From Phylloscopus collybita (Eukaryota; Chordata; Aves; Passeriformes; Phylloscopidae), in the NCBI GenBank assembly GCA_027886175.1, contig JAJNNQ010000024.1, forward strand, positions 5,750,001 to 5,814,000: 64,000 nt of DNA, in the 5' to 3' direction. How positions within the stretch are numbered: position 1 is the stretch's first letter; every line of letters starts with the position of its first letter. The notes beneath the pieces are model-generated. The model saw nothing but the letters and a program-made list of their open reading frames with translations. It ran no database searches and had not been told where the DNA came from. Made by a program: the position numbers and the translations under genes. Positions 12,861 to 26,137 of this stretch are shown here, piece by piece.

Positions 12861-15800
12861 AACATGTTTCCCATAAGTATTCACCCACCACTTGAGGCTC
12901 AGCACAACCCAGCCCTATCTTTGCCTCTTCTGCATTCCTGCCCTTCCTGTTACATACTTTCCCCAATTTTCTTCCTCCTTGATGCTTTATATCTTCCTCC
13001 CTCTCTTTTCTTTATGGTTTGCTTGCAGCTCCCTTGCAAAATATATTCCCCAGCAATTCACATCCACCACTGCCTGGAGAGAGTCCTGGAAAAACCTGGG
13101 AGCCTGGCCCTAAAAACGTAGTTAGTAGGCAGTGACATTTGCCAGGGACATGGTAAGGTCTGCTTAAATATTTGTCCAGGGCTGGCTACACTTATGTGAT
13201 TTCTGAGACCAGTAGGTGGCAGAGAGATGATAAAATCTGGGAGACTGATCCTGGTGATCAGAGGCTAGATCACTTTGGCTCTGGGATGGACAAGGACACG
13301 TGTTACTAGAGAGCTGGGTGAGTGTCTGGCAGAGGAGAGCTCTGGGTGAAGGCTCCAGCTTCTTGCAGGGAGGGTGAATGTGCCCAGTGTTCAGCCTCAG
13401 CCACGAGTGAGAGGTCTGTGTGTTCAGCAGAAGAACAGGAAGCGTGTGCCACTTCCTAGCTAAGCAGATCCCCAGAAGATAACTTTGTTTGAGGGAGGGG
13501 TATCGTTATCCAGGGTTGTGCGCTATATAATTGCACAATCTGCCAGCATGCATGAACAGAGCTGTTCAATAGCATGGCCCTGCCTTGCCCTGACATCATG
13601 TCTGTGTTGGAAATCCGCTTGGAATAAAAAAATCCCACATTCCCCAAGTGACCTCGTAGTCTCTGAGCAAAAGGCTGAGTTGCAGTGGAGACTTCACAGA
13701 CTCAGTGGTGCCAGGGAGAGAAGCTCAGTCACCAGCCTCAAAGCAGCTAAAGGTTGAGAAGTCAGCAATGAAGCAAACTTCCTTCCAAAGAAAATAGTAT
13801 TTTAAAAGTGCAGGAGATGCCCATGATTCTTTGAAGGCAAGAAAAATCCCAGAGGCAAGGAAAAGCCACTGTGAGTTAACAGTGGAGTGTTACTTTCACT
13901 AGCTGCTACTATTTTTAGCAGTGGTTTTGGGGGATGAAAGTACTCGGCACATCTACAGGTTGCTGTAGAGAGAACATAAATTAATGAGAGCGTAAATACC
14001 AAGCCAGCTACACGGGCTGAAAGTGTTTGCCCTTCTCAGTCTGGCACTGTCAGTGCTGCAATTCTTCTGCAGACTCAGTGATTGTCACATGCTGCACGTG
14101 AGGTCCAGTCTTCTCGACCTTTGCTTTTATGGTCTCTACTCCTTTCTTTCACAGCCACTGCTTTCAAGCTACAAAGGTAGCTCTGACTTCCAACATTACC
14201 CTGATGCCTAAGAGAATCAAGTTTCCTTCTTGCTCTTCTCATGCTCTGCCTTCTCCTCTTCATGCCCATCTCGAACAACCACTTCCCTGCACAGCCCCAG
14301 AACAAGAGGAATTCCTCGCTGCCCAGCTTAATTTTCATTTAGACCCTTTTCTTCAGAGGAGGAGGCCCTAGTGAGCTGGAGAACCTTAACCAGAGCTCAG
14401 TGGTGTCTTTGTAAAAAGCCCCCAGATGAAGGGACTCTGTGGTTTTCCACAAACCAGAAATGTCCTGCAAACTGGGTGTGCCCCATGCTAAAGGCTCTGC
14501 ACTCTGTGATACCAAAGAAAGTCAGCCTGATCATTTGGATGAAGGTAACACAGATCAAATAATTACAGACTTGAATATAATTTCTGCATCAGTTGCATAT
14601 TGCAAGCTGTTCTGCAACTTGTCAGACAATGTTTGATATTTGGATATTGTTAGCAAAAGGCAGATAGAAGGTTAATGGGAAAGGTCTCTCACAGTAGCTG
14701 GATGTAATTTAGAGATGGACTACAGACCAGATTTGGGGTTTGGCTCATTATATTAGAGAGAAAAGGCCTAGAAAGAAATGTGCACATTCAGCTAGAGCTG
14801 AGTTTTCCAAAAAGACAGTTTTGGTCTGAAAAGGAATGGGCAGTTTAACACCTGAACTACCTGCCCTCTGTGTTGCACTCTCTGAAAGTGGATGGATGCT
14901 GGTGGAACTGTTCAGTCCTCCCTCTCTTACTGCTTCCCAGAGAGGGGTTGAGGGTGGCAGTGATAACCACTCACTCCTGTATTGATACTTCTTTATTTCA
15001 GTAGTATATAGCAAAACCAAACAACAGAGGTGTTCCTTTCTCCTCCTCAGTGCCCTTACTCCTCTCATTGATCCAGCCATGCCTTTTCTTATTCACTTCA
15101 TGCTCTTTGGACTTGTGAATTCTCCACAGTGTGTCCTCTCTCCAGGAAGGCTGTTCCCATGCTTCATGTAGCATGGGCTAAAAAATGTTCTGCTATTTCT
15201 TCCCTGTTTAAGAGAGTGATTTCTTAAGGTGTTCAGAATATGACTTTCAGTCCAACTACATGCACTGAGGGTGATTTTTCTTTTGTGTCTCCAGACTGGT
15301 TCCTCTTGCAAAATGTGATTGTTTTCCATCTCTCACTTACACTTTAGCTCTTTTGAAATCCAGTTTGAAAAACATCATCTCTGCCTCCAGTTGTGCTTTG
15401 AATCTTGGGGCTCTGCAAATCAGCCTAAAAGCTGTTTGGGAAGACAACTCCTGAGGTGAAGCTCTGAACTTACATGGATACAAATGCCCAGAAACACAGA
15501 AGAGTGGTCTGAAACTGTTGGTTTGAAGGTACAAAATTTTGTGGCCCTCGTGTTTTAACATCTCATTCAAATGACAGCATTTCTGGAGACTGAGTGTCTC
15601 CCAATGTCATTCTGGGAAATTAATTTCAGTGTTGAGTTTGCATAAAGAGAGAGGAGAGCTACTTGCTGCTTCATCACTTTATGAGCCTGGCATCTGTATC
15701 ACTGCTTAGCAAATCTTGCTTCCAGTAATCCTCTTTTTCTTCAGAGCTGAGCACCCAGAGGCCATTCTGAGCAATGCCTCCAGAAAGACTACAAAAACCA

Positions 15801-16480
15801 TACCTCAGAGTAAGGTTACAGCCTTTGACTTTGAATTAAAGCTCTCAGGGCATTTAGTTGTACTTGTGGATGCATTACTGAGCCTGTGGTTCCTCTCTCC
15901 AGCATTTTTGCAGGTGGCTGGTGGTAGACGAGTGTGCCTAGGGTAGCATTCCTGTGTGCTGGGCTGCTGGAATTCAGCTATGCTCCCTAACAAAACAGTT
16001 TGGTTTAGACATTCTTGATGCATGTGCACATGCAAGATGCATTTGGAGGAAAAACTAAGCAGAGCTAAGACACTGAGAGGTGAGGTTGTAAAGTCGGTCT
16101 TTCTCAGCTTTGATTAATATTGACTGATAATCTTGTTTTCCCATTCTGCTGCTTTTTCCGGGTAAAAGATGTTAAAGAGCAGACCAAAGTATCTGACAGT
16201 GCCAAATATAAACCCAGTATCTGCCTGAAAATCAGTAATGCAACTTCTCTGTCAGAGCTGGGTGTAGGGCAACAAATTAATTCAATTAATGCTGCCACTA
16301 TCAGAGATGTTGGTGTCCACTGTTCACCTGCCACACCACAACACCTAAAGACCAGCGAGTGTGGACACACACAGAGCTGTGCTGAACCACAGTGCAAATG
16401 CAGAGATGCTTTGGTCCCTGCTTAACTGAGCAAACTCCCATTTATACATGTATTAGGTTTTCACTGCCTGCCGCCTGTTC
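12861..16480. other. Intergenic DNA, no gene recognised
   Basis: No coding exons or intact repeats recognised. A TATATAA-like string lies near 13523-13530 in otherwise ordinary sequence, with no supporting CpG density or downstream ORF. Confidence 0.5.
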
Positions 16481-16484
16481 CTCT

Positions 16485-16566
16485 CCCCCCCTCTGCTTTT
16501 TCATGTTCAGTGGACTCTCCTCTCTGTGTCTCTGCCTCTCTCTCTCTATTTTTTTTTTCTCCCCAT
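16485..16566 (+). repeat. Pyrimidine-rich tract
   Basis: A run of C/T-rich sequence with a (CT)n core and a T stretch lies directly upstream of the candidate GJA8 promoter. Such tracts are common next to vertebrate promoters, but this one could equally be simple repeat. Confidence 0.6.
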
Positions 16567-16589
16567 TGTTCCCCACGTCACTGACTGTC

Positions 16590-16720
16590 ACTCACTTCAT
16601 AAAGCCGTCTGGCTCGGAGCTTAAATATTGCAGGGCAACTAAAACCCACCATCAGAGCCAATTCAGTCATATCTGCTCAGTCGTGCGACAAGATCGGGGC
16701 TTTTAGGCTAGGGAAGAAGA
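16590..16720 (+). promoter_or_regulatory. Candidate GJA8 promoter
   Basis: TATA-like strings lie at about 16596-16602 (CATAAAG) and 16620-16627 (CTTAAATA). They are followed by TGCTCAGTCGTGC at 16674-16686, which matches 8 of 13 positions of the MARE site bound by Maf factors, regulators known to control lens genes. The next 500 bp is richer in G+C and CpG, as expected for a first exon. Mammalian and chicken GJA8 genes are known to have a non-coding first exon a few kb upstream of the coding exon, which fits the position. No donor site could be chosen with confidence; AAAAG|GTGACT near 16995 is one weak option. This is inference from motifs and position only. Confidence 0.35.
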
Positions 16721-19315
16721 GAGACAAAAGTTCACTCTTCCCTGCAGAGTGCCAAGAGAGGAGGGGGACACATTTCTTCGGTGGAGCCTCTGACAGCGGC
16801 AAGTTGCTTGCTCGACACCCTTAACCTGTTGGGCCTCTCTCGCCGGTAGCGTGCGCAGGTCGTGGCGTCTGGGAGCGCAGGGTGGGGGTCTGCAGCCAGC
16901 CCGGCAGCGTTCAGGACACAAAGCTGTTGGCTCTGAGCGGGCTTAGGCAGCGTCCTCCTGCTCTTTCCTCGTGACAGGCAGTTTCAGGGGAAAAGGTGAC
17001 TGCCTAAACACCTGGCTCGCCCCTCTCCTTGAGGCTGGAGCGGCTGGCTGCTGGCAGGCGGAATCCCCAGAGGTTGGAACTGGTTGTGCCGCTCGTCAGC
17101 CGTCCACCCAATATTGCTGCTGAACCGACTGAGCAACCTCCAACCACTTCACTTGCAGAAAACAGAGGGGATGGGCATGGCAGAGTTGTGAAGAACGTGG
17201 CCAGTTGGAAGTGATCTCAGGGAGGGCTTAGCCAAACGTAGCAAGCCGTGAGCAAGACGTGTGATGGAGTTAGACAGGGAACATTTTCCCTCCTCTGGTG
17301 CAGTGAGTTTTCCATGTGATAAGGTTAATCACACCTAGAACCTCGCTCTTGCTTGCTGCAGTGGAAGTGCTCAATTGGTAGCATAGATATCAGTGTGACT
17401 CACAGGGAAAGAAAGGGATGGAGTTAACCTGGGGGACAATGAAGCTTGTACCGTGTGTAGTCGTGTTTTTCACAGGGTTGCACGTGAATGGTAACTTGTC
17501 GGGTGTACTTTGCTCTGTGAATTAGCAGAAAGAGGATGTTTAAATCAGTTTAGATAATGTATGTAAACAGCATAATCTTCTGCTAGACTTGTTAATGTAA
17601 GCGCTGACATTAACACACTTCTTTACACGACTTTAATGACTGGGAAAGTAGCAATTTTCCTTGGTGATTAAATTAAATGTTTGCCGCTTATGTATGCGAG
17701 GTGTTTGTGCAAGCTGAAGGAGCTCTGTTCTGTTCTTCATTTTCTAACATGGGTGTCCAGGGTAAAAATATTGTGAGGTTTGAAGGCAAGGAATATGAGT
17801 CCATCTTGCTTTAGCAAATGCCATCATAAGCTTTTTTTTTTTTTTAATTGAAAATTTGTGAAATTCCCCTCAGCCACGGAATTCTCAATATTTTGTGTGT
17901 TTGTCTATGTGTGACTACGTACACAGAGTAGTTGAAACAGACTGGTATGCGTTGGTGTGTCATAACATATGGCATTACAAATATATCCCAGTGGTATCTG
18001 AAGGAGGAGGGAAGCTTAGATACTCAGATTTTCATGCTGTTGACTGTACCTTCCTTCTCCCAGTGCTTGTGTATGTGTCTGCACTTACAGAACTATAGAT
18101 GGAGGTAGTATCTAAGAGATGAACTTCTAGATCCCTGTGAAGAGCTATTTTATGAATAATGTTCCCTGTTTCACTTGCCATGCTGCACAAGTCAGTCATT
18201 CTGGGCCACTGTAATATTCTGCATTCCTCAGAGACTTCAGACTGCTGTGATGTGTTAAATCAGCCCATACAAAACAACTTTCATCTCTATTTTCCTCATT
18301 CATAGATCTTCCCTTGCCTGAAATTATATAGTGGGAAGTTCAGGATGTGCAGAATGAAGCCCTGACCCAGGATAATTTCTTATCATGCGAAAGTAATGAC
18401 AGATGTAATATTTGACTTGCATTACTTGAAAATGGATGACTGTCTTAGCTTTCCAACAGTATATCTGCAGCTGGCTCCCAGCTCTGCGTTAGCCTGAGAT
18501 AGTGGCACTGACATTTTAGAGACAGCAAACAGTATTTTAGGTCCCAGCTAGAGACCTTGGTGTTTTCCCCAGGTTGGTTACACTGTCAGCTGGCAACCGG
18601 CTTCAGAAGGGGATGCAAAGAACAGCCCCAATAGCACCAAATAATTACATTGCATATAACATATTCTATACAGCAAAACCAATCCATATAGTAGTGGTTA
18701 AGCTCATACAGCATTACTAACACAGTAATGGTGCTGTAATTGCTGCTCTTACCTAACAGAGTGATTGCTAAAGTAGAATTGACATTTGCAACCTAGGGAG
18801 AATTCAGGTTTATTTAGGTGCAAGATGGGCGCAGATTCGATATCTGTTCGACCCGGGAGGGGTTCTGGTGCAGAAGGGCCTGTGTGCTTGAAAGCTTCAC
18901 CCTCTCTACTAACCACTGCAGCTGCCTGCTGATAAATCTGTTCCACTGTATTGCTGGTGAGTGTTTGTACGTGTACAAAATCTAAGCAGACTCACAGAAC
19001 TGAGCCTACAAGGCGCCACAGAAGACTCTCACCTGCAAAAGGAGATAAATATACTCCCTGGCTGAAAAGTAATTGCCCATTTAGAGCCATGGAAGGAAGA
19101 ATTTAGCAGGCAGCTTGCTCTGGCTTCCCAGCCCTTCTCCTGCTAATAAATCATTGTGAACAGGCAAATCAGCAAGCAAGCAACCGCCTTTCTGTTCTCA
19201 AAGCACATTAGGGAAATAATGATTGAAAGCAACAAAAGACATCAGCGGGAAAATCTGAAATCTTGAAAATTTAGCATAATCTGTGGTCTTTCTCTTTGTT
19301 TTTTTGTCCCCTTAG
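16721..19315 (+). other. Probable GJA8 5' UTR exon and intron 1
   Basis: The coding exon of GJA8 is preceded by a good 3' splice site: a T-rich tract then CCCCTTAG ending at 19315. So transcription must start upstream and an intron must lie in this stretch. The first 500 bp is relatively GC-rich; the rest is AT-rich with a T run at about 17831-17845. No other gene was seen. Confidence 0.5.
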
Positions 19316-19325
19316 ACCGTAAGAA

Positions 19326-20525
19326 ATGGGTGACTGGAGTTTCTTGGGGAACATTTTAGAGCAGGTGAACGAGCAATCCACCGTCATCGGGAGAGTTTGG
19401 CTCACGGTGCTCTTCATTTTCCGCATCCTGATCCTGGGCACAGCCGCCGAGCTCGTGTGGGGGGACGAGCAGTCAGACTTTGTGTGCAACACCCAGCAAC
19501 CCGGTTGTGAGAACGTCTGCTACGATGAGGCCTTCCCCATCTCCCACATCCGGCTCTGGGTCCTGCAGATCATCTTTGTCTCCACCCCTTCGCTAATGTA
19601 CTTCGGGCATGCTGTGCACCACGTCCGCATGGAGGAGAAGAGGAAAGAGAGGGAGGAAGCGGAGAGGCGCCAGCAAGCCGAGGTGGATGAAGAGAAGCTG
19701 CCCCTGGCTCCAAACCAAAACAAAGGCAACAACCCTGATGGAACCAAGAAGTTTCGCCTGGAAGGCACTCTCCTGAGAACGTACATCTTCCACATCATTT
19801 TCAAAACCCTCTTTGAGGTGGGATTCATAGTAGGTCAGTACTTCCTGTATGGCTTCCGAATTCTCCCCCTTTACCGCTGTGGGCGGTGGCCCTGTCCCAA
19901 TCTTGTGGACTGTTTTGTCTCCAGGCCCACGGAGAAGACCATCTTCATTATGTTCATGCTGGTGGTGGCTTCCGTATCCCTCTTCCTCAACCTGGTGGAG
20001 ATCAGTCATTTGATCTTGAAAAGAATCCGGAGGGCTCTGAGGAGACCAGCAGAGGAGCAGCTTGGAGAGGTCCCAGAGAAGCCCCTCCACGCCATCACAG
20101 TCCCCTCAATCCCGAAGGCCAAAGGCTACAAGCTGCTGGAAGAAGAGAAGCCGGTGTCCCACTATTTCCCTCTCACGGAAGTAGGTGTTGAGCCCAGCCC
20201 CCTTCCATCAGCCTACAATGAGTTTGAGGAGAAGATTGGGATGGGACCCTTGGAAGATCTCTCCAGGGCGTTTGATGAGAGGTTACCGTCGTATGCGCAA
20301 GCAAAGGAACCAGAAGAGAAGGTACGAGCAGAGGAGGAGGAGGAACAAGAGGAGGAGCAGCCAGGGCCTCAGGAAGAGCCAGGGGTGAAGAAAGCAGAAG
20401 AGGAGGCGGTGAGAGATGAAGTGGAAGGGCCTTCAGCACCTGCTGAACTTGCCACTGATATGAGACCCCTGAGCAGGCTAAGTAAAGCCAGCAGCCGGGC
20501 CAGGTCAGATGATTTGACTGTATGA
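19326..20525 (+). CDS. GJA8: Gap junction alpha-8 protein (connexin 50, avian Cx45.6)
   Basis: Six copies form a connexon in lens fibre cell membranes, and docked connexons pass ions and metabolites between cells. The 399-residue ORF starts [20 protein letters not shown], the connexin N-terminus. Four membrane segments lie at about 20-42, 76-98, 153-177 and 205-229. Extracellular loop 1 has C54, C61 and C65 (CX6CX3C) and loop 2 has C185, C190 and C196 (CX4CX5C), the six conserved disulfide cysteines. The long cytoplasmic tail carries a Glu-rich stretch (about 335-345), a DEVEG site at 364-368 and the C-terminal SDDLTV, a PDZ ligand for ZO-1. Residues 45-80 and the tail match GJA8 rather than GJA5. 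Length agrees with chicken Cx45.6 (400). The whole CDS is in one exon, entered by a splice acceptor ending at 19315, 10 bp before the ATG. Position 363 is Arg (see findings). The ORF is intact. Confidence 0.97.
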   Translation: MGDWSFLGNILEQVNEQSTVIGRVWLTVLFIFRILILGTAAELVWGDEQSDFVCNTQQPGCENVCYDEAFPISHIRLWVLQIIFVSTPSLMYFGHAVHHVRMEEKRKEREEAERRQQAEVDEEKLPLAPNQNKGNNPDGTKKFRLEGTLLRTYIFHIIFKTLFEVGFIVGQYFLYGFRILPLYRCGRWPCPNLVDCFVSRPTEKTIFIMFMLVVASVSLFLNLVEISHLILKRIRRALRRPAEEQLGEVPEKPLHAITVPSIPKAKGYKLLEEEKPVSHYFPLTEVGVEPSPLPSAYNEFEEKIGMGPLEDLSRAFDERLPSYAQAKEPEEKVRAEEEEEQEEEQPGPQEEPGVKKAEEEAVRDEVEGPSAPAELATDMRPLSRLSKASSRARSDDLTV

Positions 20526-21320
20526 AGGTGCAGGATGCGGGGAGCACATGAAAAGGAAAAGGTTGAAGAGAAAAGGAGAGATAGAGAAAGAATCAAATGA
20601 TATTTTTAAGCAAAGTGCTAAAACAGCCACTTGAATATTATTTCCTTTTATGATTCTCAACTGGAAAGGTACTACCATGGTAACTGTGCCTTATTTGCCC
20701 CACATGTCCCTGTATTTCCCTGTTTCCACATGCCAGCTCACTCCTTACAGTAATACCTACACTGTACACATAACTGATGTATTTTAAACCCTAACATGGC
20801 AGTGATACCCAGATGTCGCCACTGTGATTTACTGAAAGCCTTGTGTTCCACATTTCTCTAGGAATGTGGGGAGGATCTGTCTTTCAGCCAGTGAGGGGAA
20901 AGACTGACCAACAACTGTATCTAGTCTTTCTCTTTCTGTTTCCTCCTATGGCTCACTGAGCAGATCTCCCCTTTGCTGTTGGCATGGAATTGCAGTTATT
21001 TAATTCACAAAGTGAATTCTATGCTTAGCATCAACACACTAAAATACTAAGCCCAACTTCCCTTCTTTATTCAGAAAATAAAGGCAAAAATGTTCCAAAT
21101 TTCTCTGTGAATGCATATCTGAGTTAGGTAAAAGTATTTTCCCTGGTCAAAAATATTTCTGCTCTTCAAGTGACATTGACAGTGGGCAAGGTTAACAGTA
21201 GCTCTCTACTAGGACTTAGCAGATGCCCAGAGATGGATTATTTGTTCCCAAGAGGGTCATCCAGCCCTGAGACTAGTTCAGAATACTGGAAAGAATAAAT
21301 TCAAGTGATATTTTTTACTT
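20526..21320 (+). promoter_or_regulatory. GJA8 3' UTR with candidate poly(A) signals
   Basis: After the TGA, AATAAA hexamers occur at 21077-21082 and 21294-21299. Either could end the transcript; the second has no clearly stronger GT-rich element by eye. The UTR otherwise shows nothing notable. Confidence 0.45.
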
Positions 21321-24300
21321 GTAGCCTTGTGACTTAAAGATCTGAAACTAGATTTGGCAAGCAAGAGGGAAAAATCTTCTGAGAAAGGAAGGGACACCTA
21401 CAGCCCCCAGAGCATGAAACCCAAATACAAGCCTTCATGGTATGATCCTGACAAGTGTTCAGTTCCTCGAGCTTCCAGGCTCCCAGGCACTCAGCAAATC
21501 TCAGGCACAGAGTCCTGAAGGCACCTGGGAGCCTCAACCAGGGGTCTAGGTAACTATGTGACTTTTTAAACCTCTAAATACAGAACTTGTTGGTCAAGTT
21601 TGAAAAGACTGATATGGTAGAAGACTTTTGAGAGCCTTTGTTTTTAATTTGACAGACAGGGGCCATTCAGTGGGCTACTTCTCCATTAAATGCCAAAGTC
21701 TCGCTCAAGTAAGACAATGGCTTTCAAAAGATGTTTTAGACCTTTTGTGCCAACAGGTCTGTACAGAACTCAGAGACTCAGAAAAGTCTTTTTTTTTTTT
21801 TTTTACAGAAGGCAGAAAATGATGTGCTTGCAAATGTTTAGATGTCTAATATAGATTTCTAATTTTAGGACTACAGCAGCAACTCTTGGCTGGGACAGTG
21901 CAGCAATGCGTTCAAAAGCTTCAGGTTAACAGCTATGTCCCCCCAAGCTGAGCCTCATGCCAAAAAAGTGCAGGTATGCACTCTGCTCTGCTCTGCTCTG
22001 CAAACCTCAGAGCCTGCCATCTCAGCAAATTCTTTCTGCTGGGCTGCAGCCCATCCCATTGTTCCCAGGGCAGGCTCTAATCCAGGTCAGGGAAAAAAAG
22101 GTCTTTGGCACAATGCATCAAACTCATCCCGCCATTAGCTAGAAAAGACCCCCTGCGGCCTCCTATTGTAGCAGGTCTGACTCAAAGCCCAGGGAAGGCA
22201 AATGGGTGTCTGAGAGAGCCCAGGGTAGGCTTGGGCCCCATCCCAGCCCCACTACAGTCAGTCCTGTTGCTCCTGATCCCACCCCTCTGGTGGAGTTCCC
22301 TGCCTGGCCACGCAGCCACGAAGGTGGCCAGACTCTGCTGCCGAGTCACCATAAGCTGTACATATGTAGAAAGTTTGTAGGGTGCATTGGGATTCTTCAG
22401 CGCCACAGAGGTGCCACATATTGTTCTCTTTTTTTTTTTTTTTCATTACTCATCCTTTTGCTCCTCTTGGGCCTGTGTATTTTCCCAACCTTTATTCCTT
22501 AGACAAAGGCTGTTGGGTGTCCTTCCTTGTGAAGGAAGACTGGAAGGTCCCTCCTCAGTTTTGGGAAGGAACATGACAAAGCAACACGTGCAGGGAGAGA
22601 GCCTGGAGGCTACCATTTATCCACTCTCTTTAATATAGAAACAGGAGAACTGTTATCACAACTGAGGAAGGAGAATGTTTTTCAGCAGGAGCAGTCCACT
22701 GTGCCCAGTTCAAGATACTAGAACTAAAGGAAGGGCTAAGATTTAGATGAACAACACAATCACCACACTCACAGTAGATGGGATCTATTTCACTTTCTAA
22801 ATAGAAAGATCTAAGAGAGTTTGAATTATTCTAAGCATCAAGCAGCCCACTTGTAGAAGGGAGTTGGAAACATTCCTGCAGGTAAAAACCAGAACCTTGT
22901 AACAGTTTAGTATGAGGTATCTGCATCAGAGCATCTGACCCTTCCAGATACCAAGGTACCGGACTGGTTGAATCACACCCACCCCTGTTCATTTCTAATT
23001 CCTTGACAATTCCACTCCTGATCTCTGACATTCAAACATTCATTAGACTACAGGACTACTTAAAGATGAGTGCTTGTTCATCAGGAGTACGTGGTTCACC
23101 ACATGGCTGTCAGGCAGGGCAGTCTTTGATCACCACATGTAAATGTTGTCCTTTTCCTCTGGAGAGCCTCAGTAAAAGTGCAGTGTACTCCATGGACACT
23201 GTAGTTCTCTCACAGCTGCCACAGGAACGCTTTTTTCTTCCTCTGGGTCCCCAACAGCACAAGGAGAAGGTGGCATTTTCCTCCTGCATCCACTCAACTG
23301 CTTCTTGATTTTTAATTTTTTTTTTTTTTTTAAAGTCAGTTTTCAAGTACTCTGCCCAGTTGGCAGTGAATCTGTAGCCACGAAGCACGGGCCACGGCAT
23401 CAGGACAGTGCTGCTCAGCAAATGGGGCAGGGAACAGTTCAGTCTTCTGGCACTCAGCCTCCTCTCTGCAAGGAAATCACTGTGGGACTGTCAGCAAGTC
23501 ATCCTTCCTTCCTGTGCGAATGGGAATCATTTTCTACCTTACAATGATGAGATGTGAGGCCTGACATGTTGGGCTAGTTATGGAAAGGGAGGTCCTTGGA
23601 TGGAAGGCCCTACAGAAGAGCAAAGGATTATTGCTATTTCTGGATGTCATAGCACATAAATGTGCTTTATTCCCTCTCAGTGAGACAAACATAATCGTTT
23701 GTTTAAGAAATTCCTAGTGAAGTTGCATAACAGCCTCAGAGCTGTGGATTCAGCGTATGATTCTACTCAAAAAATAACTTAGCCAAACATAGAGATATAT
23801 ATGATGAATGGGGAATATTGTTTCCTTGGGAAGGGGTAAAATCACTGGACAATTAGAGCCATGGATGGATCATTTAAAGGTGTGTTTACCCCTTGGCTCC
23901 CTGTGCAAATAAATTCCTAACTGATCACGTGGCTCTCTGCAAGGAGCATAAGATGCAAGTGTCAAAATCACCAAAGGAGGTGAAAGTAGAAGAGCAAGGT
24001 AGTCTCTTAGCTTACAATAGCACGTGGGGGTTGGTGTTCTCTAGTGTCTAGAGCAGTGGACCTAGGATAATAATCTTAGATTTATTTCCAGCTCTGCTTC
24101 TGACTTGCTGTGATAATCACTTTACCTCTCAGTGCCTGTTTTCTCCACCTGTAAAATGGGTGTAAGAATTTCCACCTACCTCACAGGGATGTTGTGAGGC
24201 TTCCTTAACTCTGTTTGTAAAGTTAAGTAGGAATGATCTGATGAAAAGCACTGCTGAAATGCATGGTATTCTTGTTATTTCTTGGCAGAACTGCTAACTT

Positions 24301-25389
24301 GGGTAATATATGATCCCTCGATCAGAAGGGCAGTAGTTTGGAAATGTGAACACTGCACTGCACTGACAACATTAACATGGATGTGGATTTGCCATGGGTA
24401 AAAAAGACTTTATTGATTCCCTCACCCATCTCTCCCACCTAAGCCAAGGCCACGTATGAAGCTGTGGTGACAGTGTGGTGACATGGACCCCTCTTCTCCA
24501 TTCCTGGCATCCATTCTGGGGCAGCATTTGTGCTCAAATAAGGCAGTTCCTGGAGCACTTGGTTCAGGTTGGTGGAGCTCTGACAGTTTTAAGGTGCTTG
24601 CAAGGCATGTGGGAGAGGGTTGTGTCATACAGAATATTGCTGGGCTTCTGTTTTAAACCACTCAGCGCAACAGAGACCGACACCCACAATCTCCCAGGGC
24701 TGAAACACAGTCAGGTGCAGATCCCTCCTCCTGCAAGAGAGGAGAGATTTGAGGGACCTCTGCTCTCTAGGTCTGTGTGGGCATCAAACCTACCCACTGA
24801 TGGGGGAAGTCCCATCTCTCCTGCTGCTCAGTAACTCACTGACTGTGCAGTTTTACATTTAAAGAGCGGCTGTGTCACACAGTGCTGAAAAAAAAAAAGT
24901 GGCAGTTTGCTGTTTTGTATAGAAAATGGCTTTTCAGGCTGACAACCGAAAGTAATCCTAGCCTAGGCTTAGTTTTGTTTAGTAAAGACAGGAACATCCA
25001 CGAGTACTACACTAAAGCCTTCCTGTAAGCCCAAGGCAGCTGTGATAAAACAGTATATGGTGCCAGACTTCCTGAGGGCCAGGGCTGGATAAATGTACCA
25101 AAATCAGGGGACTTGTCGAAGCATTGGAATAATCTTTTCCCACTGCCATTCCTTGGCCTCTGTGTGTGCTGTACCCTTTAACATGGCTCAGGAAAAGGCT
25201 TTTTGCCAACACCAAATGTGCTTACACAGCTGAGCAGTAGCCATGGCAAGCGAATATGTGTCGGCTTGCCAAGACATAGCCTGGCACACAATCCTTTCCT
25301 TGCCACTAGCTTGGCACCAACCTATTTCAGCAGAAGAGGCAAGGCTTATGTATCTGTCAACAGTTGAAGCTTTCCTCTCAGTAGCCTGC
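21321..25389. other. Intergenic DNA between GJA8 and GPR89, no gene recognised
   Basis: Only simple A/T runs were seen (T runs near 21788-21804, 22430-22443 and 23316-23330). The GPR89 gene on the same strand starts about 4 kb beyond. No convincing exon or transposon found. Confidence 0.5.
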
Positions 25390-26078
25390 TGTACAAAGAG
25401 ACACAGGAGGTTTGTTCAGCCTGGAGAGGAGGGGGCTGAGGGCATTGGGAGCCCTAAGTCCTTTCTTCAGGTTCCTAAGGGTGGAGGAATTCCAGGGAAG
25501 ATGAAGGCAGACTCTTGACAGAGGTGCACAGCAGAAGACCAGAGGCAAAAACCACAAAGAGCAGCTAAAGAAAATTTTTACTAAAAAAACCTTGACAAGG
25601 AAAAAAATTGTTCAGATGGAGAGTGGTTCAGAACTAAAGCAGGTGCCCAGAGACATGGTGGGATCTTCATCCTTGGGGGATGAAGCTTGACTGGGAAAAG
25701 CACTGAGCATCCTAATCTGACTCTGTATTGAGCTGGAGGTCGGGCCAGGTGCTGCCTTCCAGCCTGAACTATCTATCCCATGGGATATCCCAAGCTGAAA
25801 GCTCAGTGCAGCCACTGCGTGGTGGAATGAGATGTGTGGGGCACTTCCTGCCTCCTGGGGTGCCCTGGCAGAGCTGGGTTAGGCTGTCCCAAAGGCCACA
25901 ACATCTCCCCAGGCACACAGAGTCAGCTGTTGAAGTGTTCAAGGCCAGGTTGGATGGAGCTCTGAGCAGCCTGGTCTGATGCAAAGTGTCCCTGCCCATG
26001 GCAGGGGGTTGGAACTGGATGGTCTTCAAGGTCCCTTCCAACCCAAACTATTCTATGATTCTGTGATTCCATGAACTG
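25390..26078 (+). repeat. CR1 LINE fragment(s), sense orientation, with 3' end
   Basis: The 3' part (about 25850-26078) is a textbook avian CR1 tail: the TTGGATGGAGCTCTGAGCAG block, then TGGAACTGGATGGTCTTCAA, and the terminal short repeats built on ATTCTATGATTCTGTGATTC at about 26051-26069. The 5' part (from about 25405, GGTTTGTTCAGCCTGGAGAG) is also CR1, but the middle is diverged, so this may be one decayed element or two adjacent pieces. No intact ORF. Confidence 0.85.
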
Positions 26079-26137
26079 ATGTTTGGTGCTTGAGGCCAGA
26101 ATCGTGTTGTGTAACTGGTTTGGAAAAAGCATTACAA

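Noticed and set aside
19593..20090. 165-codon minus-strand ORF inside GJA8
   Set aside because: Shadow of the GJA8 coding frame; no independent support.
19326..20525. Calling this connexin GJA5 (connexin 40)
   Set aside because: The first loop ([18 protein letters not shown]), the [10 protein letters not shown] segment and the [10 protein letters not shown] tail are GJA8 features; GJA5 differs at all of them.
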